A program made the translations under genes and the position numbers. From Bacteroidetes bacterium UBA1312 (GTDB lineage: Bacteria > Bacteroidota > Bacteroidia > Chitinophagales > Chitinophagaceae): 10,944 nucleotides of DNA. The first letter of the stretch is position 1. The number at the start of each line of letters is the position of its first letter. The stretch is taken from positions 1 through 10,944 of the forward strand of contig DBTQ01000035.1 in the NCBI GenBank assembly GCA_002307135.1, written 5' to 3'. Shown piece by piece: positions 6,754 through 10,944 of the stretch. The notes beneath the pieces were generated by a model. It was not told the origin of the DNA. It did no database searches and saw only the letters and a program-made list of their open reading frames with translations.

Positions 6754-7164
6754 TTATAATTCGTCTGCTGTACGGTTGTGGGCTAGACAGTCTAAGTCTG
6801 CGTCGGTAGCTTCAAACTGATCATTTTCACCTTTAGTGTTGATGAACGATGCACCAGGCTTTGCTTTTTCTGTTGCCAATTCCTGTTTGGTTGTGGACAA
6901 ATCAGTAGTCAGCGTTGCGACTTGTTCGTTTGCAGTTTTAAGCTCTGTCTGTAAGGTTTGCACTTGTTCTACGGTTGCCGTAGTGGTTTGCAATGTTTTC
7001 AACTGTGCTGCCGTTGCGGATATAACCGTCGCTTGCTGGTCAATGGAAGCATTGATGTTGTTGAGCTGGGATTCTGTTAATAGAAATCCACCGTCCACTA
7101 CTTGAAATTCTGTGGCTTTTGCGGCTATTAAAGTCGCATCAAACGCCGAGGCTGTATGTGTCAT
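6754..7164 (-). CDS. Possible nested scaffold protein from an internal start (136 aa)
   Basis: Met298 of the protease frame (ATG 7164-7162, MTHTASAFDATLIAAK) lies exactly between the protease domain and the coiled coil. It is preceded by an A/T-rich stretch (CTTTAAAT) of the kind that favours initiation in Bacteroidota. In lambda the scaffold Nu3 is made from an internal start in the protease gene C, and this layout would allow the same. Evidence is positional only. Confidence 0.25.
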   Translation of the reverse strand: MTHTASAFDATLIAAKATEFQVVDGGFLLTESQLNNINASIDQQATVISATAAQLKTLQTTTATVEQVQTLQTELKTANEQVATLTTDLSTTKQELATEKAKPGASFINTKGENDQFEATDADLDCLAHNRTADEL

Positions 7165-8055
7165 ATTTAAAGATTTTGCTTGTTTTTTGGCGAGCTGGGC
7201 GGCACGTTTGACAACTTGATCGAATGTGCCAATTGCATCGATTAGCCCGTATTTCAGCGCATCATTAGCGTTGTAGGTTTCGCCTGTGAGGACGTTTACT
7301 TTGTCACTGAGCTTGCCTGCTCTATTGTTAGTAACTGCCGTAAGAAAAGTATCATTCAGCCCGTTTAATTTGGCTTTTATACGAGTATAGTCCCCGCTGT
7401 TGGCTTTGAAATAATCACCCCATTTATCTGTACTGGCATCAGCGAATACGATATGCTGCACAATGCCTTGTTGCGCCAATTGGCCAGCATTATCTTGCCA
7501 CATATTCATCGTGCCAATACTGCCAATGGTTGCGTTCCATCCATTGTTTGCACCATCAACATAGATTTCTACAGAGCTTGAAGCAAACCAATAGACGGCA
7601 CTACAGAGGTAGCCATCAGAGTAGGTAAGGACAGGTTTAAGGCTATTTTTAATAGCGTCTGATAATGCCTCTGTACCGTCTGCCTGACCGCCCGGGCTAT
7701 CTATCCAAAGGATAATTGCACTTATACTCGGGTCTTCATTTGCAGCTTTTAATAACTGTATCCATGTTTGACTCCCAGGGCTACCGCAATAATCATATTT
7801 TGCGACGGGTGCGTTCATGCGGAATATTTGAATCGCACCATTGGTGTCTATCACATTTAATTCGTTTACACGAAAAACAGAACCTAAGTCCAGGAATCGG
7901 GTGTACAGCCCTCTTTTGTCTGCACTAGGCAAACCCATAGAGGGAGCTGCTCCTGATGCAAAGAATTTTTGCGCCAGGTTTGCCCAATGATTTGCAGAAC
8001 TCGGTTCCATAAACCAAGCACTGTTCATTATTGAGAGAAGCATTTTCATTTCCAC
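6754..8055 (-). CDS. S49-family capsid maturation protease with C-terminal scaffold domain (433 aa)
   Basis: Cleaves scaffold and/or capsid N-termini during prohead maturation (lambda gpC / SppA-like). Numbered from a GTG at 8055: IILWIDSPGGQADGTEAL (114-131) is the SppA core; YLCSAVYWFASSS (149-161) holds the probable nucleophile Ser152; ATIGSIGT (175-182) and NDALKYGLIDAIG (264-276) are conserved; Lys211 in STDKWGD is the likely general base, 59 residues after the serine, close to the Ser-Lys spacing of Bacillus SppA. Residues 320-400 form a Gln/Thr-rich coiled coil, the usual scaffold part. Starts are possible at GTG 8055, ATG 8049 or ATG 8043. The frame begins just after an intrinsic terminator, so it needs its own promoter or readthrough. 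Confidence 0.85.
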   Translation of the reverse strand: MEMKMLLSIMNSAWFMEPSSANHWANLAQKFFASGAAPSMGLPSADKRGLYTRFLDLGSVFRVNELNVIDTNGAIQIFRMNAPVAKYDYCGSPGSQTWIQLLKAANEDPSISAIILWIDSPGGQADGTEALSDAIKNSLKPVLTYSDGYLCSAVYWFASSSVEIYVDGANNGWNATIGSIGTMNMWQDNAGQLAQQGIVQHIVFADASTDKWGDYFKANSGDYTRIKAKLNGLNDTFLTAVTNNRAGKLSDKVNVLTGETYNANDALKYGLIDAIGTFDQVVKRAAQLAKKQAKSLNMTHTASAFDATLIAAKATEFQVVDGGFLLTESQLNNINASIDQQATVISATAAQLKTLQTTTATVEQVQTLQTELKTANEQVATLTTDLSTTKQELATEKAKPGASFINTKGENDQFEATDADLDCLAHNRTADEL

Positions 8056-8085
8056 AATGTAAAAGTGCGGGTATGTGCTAAGGGG

Positions 8086-8102
8086 GGAAAGGACACGAAA
8101 AA
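8086..8102 (-). promoter_or_regulatory. 17-bp element, copy 2, upstream of the protease gene
   Basis: On the minus strand it reads TTTTTCGTGTCCTTTCC. It matches 15 of 17 bases of the element at 8735-8751, including a perfect GTCCTTTCC. It lies 42 nt before ATG 8043, the same distance as copy 1 from its gene. Its T-run is shared with the terminator U-tract. Could be a late-promoter or activator site; no -7 box is convincing nearby. Confidence 0.3.
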
Positions 8103-8126
8103 AGCCTGTATCAAAGGATACAGGCT
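8098..8126 (-). terminator. Intrinsic terminator after the 175-residue gene
   Basis: Perfect 10-bp stem (agcctgtatc / gatacaggct), 4-nt loop, followed on the minus strand by six T residues (8103-8098). It lies 39 nt after the stop of the upstream gene and about 45 nt before the protease start, so it separates the accessory genes from the structural operon. Confidence 0.85.
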
Positions 8127-8164
8127 GTGCGCATTGTTATTGGAAGGGTGGAGAAAGCAGTTAT

Positions 8165-8692
8165 TTATAGGGTTGCAATCGAATCTTTGGGGATGGCTTG
8201 GCCGAGTAGTAGGGGCTTGTTTTCGCTTTGCCAAATAAAGGAGATTTGATTTCCGGCGTTGGTATTGCCGGAGCGTTTGCCGCTGTTAAAGGCGTGTTTC
8301 AATCGAACAGGGTTATCTTTAGTGCCTAACCATTTGGTTAATCCGGTAGGGGCAACGACAACAACCATGAAGCCCTGATGCTTCATGTTATTAAGGCTTA
8401 AATGATTGGTTTGGTTTTCCAATGGTAAGTAACCATTAACCGAACATTCGATGTATGCGCCTCCGGCACTGTCTTTTTGCTCTTCTGTATAATCTTTGGA
8501 GTACTGCTCGCATTCTGCGACGTTCCATTTTACATTCACTAAGGGAATGGTGTTGATTTTACCCGCTATGCCTTCTACGTAGGGATTGGTTTGTACGCAT
8601 TCAACGGGCATGAAATAAATCTTGCAATTGCCTGGTGCTACTACTTTTCGGATTCGTTGAAGGTTGTTGGGTTGTTTGTATCGGTCTAACAT
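8165..8692 (-). CDS. Phage protein of unknown function (175 aa)
   Basis: Not recognised. No signal peptide or membrane span. Four cysteines (23, 32, 61, 83), none in a metal-binding motif. The protein looks beta-rich, with VVAPGNCKIYFMPVE, a hydrophobic strand GFMVVVVAPTGLTKWLG (107-123), and a C-terminal NQISFIWQSENKPLLLG. This composition suits a small structural or adaptor protein of a virion, but its place before the terminator and apart from the head genes leaves the role open. An independent promoter in the 143-nt gap before it is possible. The end is followed directly by the terminator hairpin. Confidence 0.6.
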   Translation of the reverse strand: MLDRYKQPNNLQRIRKVVAPGNCKIYFMPVECVQTNPYVEGIAGKINTIPLVNVKWNVAECEQYSKDYTEEQKDSAGGAYIECSVNGYLPLENQTNHLSLNNMKHQGFMVVVVAPTGLTKWLGTKDNPVRLKHAFNSGKRSGNTNAGNQISFIWQSENKPLLLGQAIPKDSIATL

Positions 8693-8719
8693 TTTATTGG
8701 TTTTGACAGCAAGTTGTAA

Positions 8720-8764
8720 TTAATAAAGGATGGTGGAAAGGACAACAAAAATGGCTTTTTTCAT
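8720..8764 (-). CDS. Possible 14-residue hydrophobic micro-ORF in the leader of the 175-residue gene
   Basis: ATG 8764 to TAA 8720 encodes MKKAIFVVLSTILY, a signal-anchor-like peptide ending 27 nt before the next ATG. It could be a leader peptide or chance. It overlaps the 17-bp element, so both readings cannot be trusted equally. The 143-nt gap 8693-8835 holds otherwise only A/T-rich sequence. Confidence 0.15.
   Translation of the reverse strand: MKKAIFVVLSTILY
8735..8751 (-). promoter_or_regulatory. 17-bp element, copy 1, upstream of the 175-residue gene
   Basis: Minus-strand TTTTTGTTGTCCTTTCC, 42 nt before ATG 8692. Same GTCCTTTCC core as copy 2 at 8086-8102. An AT-rich 7-bp hairpin (aaaaatg / cattttt, 8747-8768) precedes it, an echo of the terminator-plus-T-run arrangement of copy 2 but much weaker. 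Confidence 0.3.
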
Positions 8765-8835
8765 TTTTTCGATGCGCCCAAATCGAGGGGACACTTTGGC
8801 AGAAAATATTTTGGTGTTTTTTTACTGAATTGGTG

Positions 8836-9516
8836 CTATTTTTCGAGCAATATTTTTTCGATGGCCGCTTTCTCCTTTTGGTAGGTTTTTAGTTTTTCGG
8901 TAACTGTTTTCTTGTTTTCTACCAATACATTTTGAGTCTTGTTGATATAGTGTCTTAGGTGGATTAACCGCTTTTTTAGCTTATGTGCATCGGCTATGGT
9001 ATCAGGATTTACAATTGGCTGTTCCGTTTTTTTAGTTTTCTGTTCTATTAATTTACGTTGCCTAAATTCTTTTTTCTTTAGGCCGTCAAAACTAATGTCT
9101 TCATCAATCGTAATATTGTGTTTATCTGCAAATTGGAGAATGGCATTGTCATAGCCTTTGTAACGCCCTTTAGTTTGGGTAGCCGCCTGACACCACCAAT
9201 AGAGGTGTTCTGAAAATATTTCCTCTATAAAAGCATTAATGGACATTGCCTTTTCTTTGGGCATGTCAAATCCCATATTCTCAAATTGCCATTCGCTTAT
9301 TTGAATGGGTAATTGACTGCTCATTTGTGCGGACTTATCTGTTGGGTGTCTATTGTCGTAAATGTTTTTTTCAAGACACAACATAACAAATAATCCAAGA
9401 CTGGAATATTTATCAGATTTAAGCGGAAGGCCGTAAAGGGATTCGATATAAGAACGAATGTAGGGTTTACATTCTATCGTTATGGTATGGTATTTATTTT
9501 GTTGGGACGGGTTCAA
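8836..9516 (-). CDS. Conserved-looking phage/mobile-element protein (226 aa) with coiled-coil C-terminus
   Basis: Unknown function. N-terminal part (YHTITIECKPYIRSYIESLYGLP, 9-31) reads as a small strand-helix module followed by a run of helices. The distinctive central stretch is INAFIEEIFSEHLYWW (93-108) and then EDISFDGLKKKEFRQRK (139-155). I have the impression of having seen this pattern in uncharacterised proteins of Bacteroidota prophages, but cannot cite a family. Residues 175-226 are a Lys/Glu-rich coiled coil. The basic helical character fits nucleic-acid binding or a regulator. It starts at ATG 9516 and overlaps the upstream gene by 23 nt, so the two are probably translated together. 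Confidence 0.6.
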   Translation of the reverse strand: MNPSQQNKYHTITIECKPYIRSYIESLYGLPLKSDKYSSLGLFVMLCLEKNIYDNRHPTDKSAQMSSQLPIQISEWQFENMGFDMPKEKAMSINAFIEEIFSEHLYWWCQAATQTKGRYKGYDNAILQFADKHNITIDEDISFDGLKKKEFRQRKLIEQKTKKTEQPIVNPDTIADAHKLKKRLIHLRHYINKTQNVLVENKKTVTEKLKTYQKEKAAIEKILLEK

Positions 9517-9703
9517 TTTGGGGCGGGGTTATTTCCGCTAAATTAGGCTCGGGGAAAAGCATATCCAAAGCTTGGAGCACTGCGTTTTCCACGAAAATAC
9601 CACGCTTACCGGATGGGATATGTTTATCCAATCTTTCCAGTGTTGTTGACGTGAATTTATAACTGGTTAGTATTTTTTTATTTTCGAGTTTAGGTCTTCC
9701 CAT
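9494..9703 (-). CDS. Ribbon-helix-helix-like DNA-binding protein (69 aa)
   Basis: Probable small transcriptional regulator. After a basic MGRPKLENKK start there is a strand (ILTSYKFTS) followed by a helix (TLERLDKHI) and a second helix (IFVENAVLQALDML), the order strand-helix-helix of MetJ/Arc-type proteins. 'L-x-x-Ld' and the 'V-E-N-A-V-x-x-A-L' helix fit that family. The last 18 residues are a proline-rich tail (PEPNLAEITPPQIEPVP). It is the first clear gene of the phage-side operon and lies 40 nt after a candidate -7 box. It overlaps the next gene by 23 nt. An autoregulatory or antitoxin-like role is inference. Confidence 0.55.
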   Translation of the reverse strand: MGRPKLENKKILTSYKFTSTTLERLDKHIPSGKRGIFVENAVLQALDMLFPEPNLAEITPPQIEPVPTK

Positions 9704-9742
9704 TGTGCTATTCGTTATGGTTCTTCTTCAATTTCAGAGTAG

Positions 9743-9750
9743 CAAAATTA
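9743..9750 (-). promoter_or_regulatory. Candidate Bacteroidota -7 promoter box (TAATTTTG)
   Basis: Exact match to the TAnnTTTG -7 element on the minus strand, 40 nt before the ribbon-helix-helix start. A -33 TTG is present but only 13 nt upstream, shorter than the usual 19-21 nt spacing, so the call is moderate. Confidence 0.4.
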
Positions 9751-9752
9751 AG

Positions 9753-9884
9753 CTAAACTATTTCAATATGGGTAATCGAATGCCAATAAAGAAACACTAA
9801 AAATGTCATGCTAAATAAGGTTAGTAACATGAGTAAACCAAGAATTGTAATGCTTATAATAAAGCCTTTGTCGTAGTTTTTCAA
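9753..9884 (-). CDS. Possible small membrane protein (43 aa) with a TTG start or frameshifted N-terminus
   Basis: A frame from TTG 9884 to TAG 9753 encodes 43 residues: NYDKGFII... then a strongly hydrophobic segment LGLLMLLTLFSMTFLVFLYW (total span about 8-34) and a polar end HSITHIEIV. The same frame is open back to a TAG at about 9920. Directly before it is an ATG frame in another phase (9889-9960), and one missing base at TATAAAATTTAG would join them. No ATG lies before the membrane span. Real expression is uncertain; it could be a host remnant or the first phage gene. Family unknown. Confidence 0.35.
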   Translation of the reverse strand: MKNYDKGFIISITILGLLMLLTLFSMTFLVFLYWHSITHIEIV

Positions 9885-9888
9885 AGTG

Positions 9889-9960
9889 CTAAATTTTATA
9901 GATGTGTAGGAAATGGGGTTCTACGGGAATGACTTTCCCTATTGAGATGATCGTAATCAT
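9889..9960 (-). pseudogene. Short frame (23 aa) that may be the frameshifted N-terminus of the membrane protein
   Basis: ATG 9960 to TAG 9889. The product has a protein-like run GKVIPVEPHFLHIYK. Removing one A or T from the AAAATTT run near its stop continues the reading into the membrane frame at 9753-9884, giving a single protein of about 67 residues. A chance short frame remains possible. Nearby, atgatcgtaatcat (9947-9960) is a 5-bp inverted repeat that could be an operator, but I do not call it. Confidence 0.25.
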
Positions 9961-9994
9961 TTCAATGTGTTCATCAAGAATTATGGGCGGTTAT

Positions 9995-10090
9995 TTAGCG
10001 TATGCTGATGCGTTCATGATGGACATTGCTGTCCTTGTCTTGAAGTTCTAAAATATACGTGCCTGTTGGACAATACATTTTTAGACAGCC
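9995..10090 (-). pseudogene. Remnant of a type IX secretion C-terminal sorting domain
   Basis: Minus-strand frame GCLKMYC-PTGTYILEL-QDKDSN-VHHERISIR ending in TAA at 9997-9995. PTGTYILEL followed about ten residues later by a basic C-terminal ERISIR matches the last 27 residues of type A sorting domains; the intact gene to the right ends PTGVYLINI...KVVKE. There is a stop just upstream of the fragment, and no PNP or other domain part survives. It is a decayed end of a second such gene, probably host DNA. Confidence 0.5.
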
Positions 10091-10108
10091 TTAGTCGCTA
10101 CCTTAAGA

Positions 10109-10159
10109 TAAAAAATAAAAGATGTAGCTATACCTGAGTAGGCAAACTACATCTTTTAT
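10109..10159 (-). terminator. Intrinsic terminator after the sorting-domain gene
   Basis: Perfect 13-bp stem (10115-10127 / 10147-10159; core gatgtag / ctacatc), 19-nt loop, then on the minus strand TTTTATTTTTTATC. It begins 16 nt after the stop of the upstream gene. Confidence 0.85.
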
Positions 10160-10174
10160 AAAACAATATGCTAC

Positions 10175-10944
10175 TTATTCTTTAACTACTTTATATACTT
10201 CCGTTTTACCGGCAGTATTAGTGATGTTGATTAAATAAACACCTGTAGGGAAACGGGACAAATTAATATTGTGTGCTGTTCCTGCACCAAATTGGTATTG
10301 TTCTGTCCATACTTTCTTACCGGACATATCTGTAACCACTATGTCAACAGGATTGGTATCACTACCTGTGTAGATTACCTGTACAAAGTTGGTCGTAGGG
10401 TTCGGTGATAATTTATAAGAACTATTTTTATTAATGGTGTTCTCATTTTGACTTAAGCGGTAGGTATTTTGACTACTTGGGCTTACCGTTACCCGATAGT
10501 TTACCGCACCATATACTTCATTTGGATTGCTTTGGTCGAATTGACGGGCAAAAAATACGTGTTTCGAGGTATCATGGATTACCGCGCCGCTATCTAATGC
10601 AAACTCCACCCCGATATTAAAGTGCTCGTCTGGTGCCAACGATAAGCCATTCAACTGCAACGTTTTTGCGCCATTGAAAGTTACCGTCCTGTTTGTTGGA
10701 TCACTGCTGGCTACCGTACCTAATGAACCGCCGGATACCCAACGATCATAGAGATCACCCAAATGCAGGGTTACATGTCCCAGACTCGAAAAATCACCCG
10801 CATAATGCAGGAATATAGAACGGTCTGAACCAAAATCGAAGTTGAATATACTGGTTACATTATTGCCATTGGCTATAACGAGCTGACGGGTATCCGTTCT
10901 TTTGTCAAACAAATTAAGGTTGGTTAAGACCATATTGCGGGTTA
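10175..10944 (-). CDS. C-terminal part of a type IX-secreted protein with a type A sorting domain (partial at the window edge)
   Basis: The frame remains open past 10933 to the window edge, so the apparent start is not the real one and the 252 residues seen from Met are the C-terminal end. Residues 1-150 are beta-rich with no recognised enzyme motif (for example VTLHLGDLYDRWVSGGS). Residues 173-252 are the sorting domain: SYKLSPNPTTNFVQV (PNP at 177-179), VVTDMSGKKVWTEQ, then LSRFPTGVYLINI and KTEVYKVVKE. Such domains are recognised by the PorSS/T9SS translocon at the outer membrane and cleaved. It has its own terminator and shows no link to the phage genes, so it is probably host. Confidence 0.85.
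   Translation of the reverse strand, partial: TRNMVLTNLNLFDKRTDTRQLVIANGNNVTSIFNFDFGSDRSIFLHYAGDFSSLGHVTLHLGDLYDRWVSGGSLGTVASSDPTNRTVTFNGAKTLQLNGLSLAPDEHFNIGVEFALDSGAVIHDTSKHVFFARQFDQSNPNEVYGAVNYRVTVSPSSQNTYRLSQNENTINKNSSYKLSPNPTTNFVQVIYTGSDTNPVDIVVTDMSGKKVWTEQYQFGAGTAHNINLSRFPTGVYLINITNTAGKTEVYKVVKE

Noticed and set aside
8046..8234. 62-residue minus-strand frame MAKRKQAPTTRPSH...
   Set aside because: Overlaps the end of the 175-residue gene and runs through the terminator hairpin; no support.
10021..10034. ggaca-ttgc-tgtcc inverted repeat as an operator
   Set aside because: Falls within the sorting-domain remnant and is only 5 bp per arm; expected by chance.
9704..10114. tRNA gene or integrase attachment site at the junction
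   Set aside because: No cloverleaf or tRNA 3' end could be read and no direct repeat pair is visible in the window; the other phage end is outside it.

Overview
The window looks like Bacteroidota DNA (Chitinophagaceae or Sphingobacteriia-like). It carries a C-terminal type IX secretion sorting domain, a TAnnTTTG-type -7 promoter box, Sec signal peptides cleaved just before Gln, and start sites without clear Shine-Dalgarno sequences. Every gene I can support is on the minus strand, so the region is transcribed from high to low coordinates. The plus-strand open frames are antisense shadows.

From 10944 to about 9995 the DNA reads as host chromosome: the 3' part of a type IX-secreted protein, a strong intrinsic terminator, and a short decayed fragment of a second sorting domain. 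The next roughly 290 bases (9704-9994) hold one or two tiny frames, including a very hydrophobic membrane-protein-like frame, and a candidate promoter. I place the host/phage junction here, but no integrase, transposase or attachment site is visible.

From 9703 to 8165 three accessory genes follow: a ribbon-helix-helix-like protein, an overlapping protein with a coiled-coil tail, and a 175-residue unknown. The last ends at an intrinsic terminator. The head-morphogenesis block (8055-4500) comes next: an S49-family capsid maturation protease with a C-terminal coiled-coil scaffold, the probable major capsid protein, a small coiled-coil protein, a probable virion/tail structural protein and a 78-residue unknown.

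From 4442 to 2065 lie a small unknown, a 536-residue repeat-containing fibre-like protein and a 112-residue companion. The last two both have Sec signal peptides, which is odd inside a phage late operon. The lysis block (2058-529) has a holin, a 90-residue unknown, a small zinc-ribbon protein and a GH108 endolysin; the last two are translationally coupled. A gp10-like head-tail completion gene (532-149) and a possible 30-residue frame run to the left edge.

Together this is most of the head, fibre and lysis part of a tailed-phage or prophage late region. Terminase, portal, tape measure, sheath/tube and baseplate genes are not in view and would be expected to the left of position 1. The most unusual points are the secreted fibre-like pair, the repeated 17-bp element before two genes with one copy merged into a terminator, a possible nested scaffold start, and the unlisted small frames at the phage/host junction.
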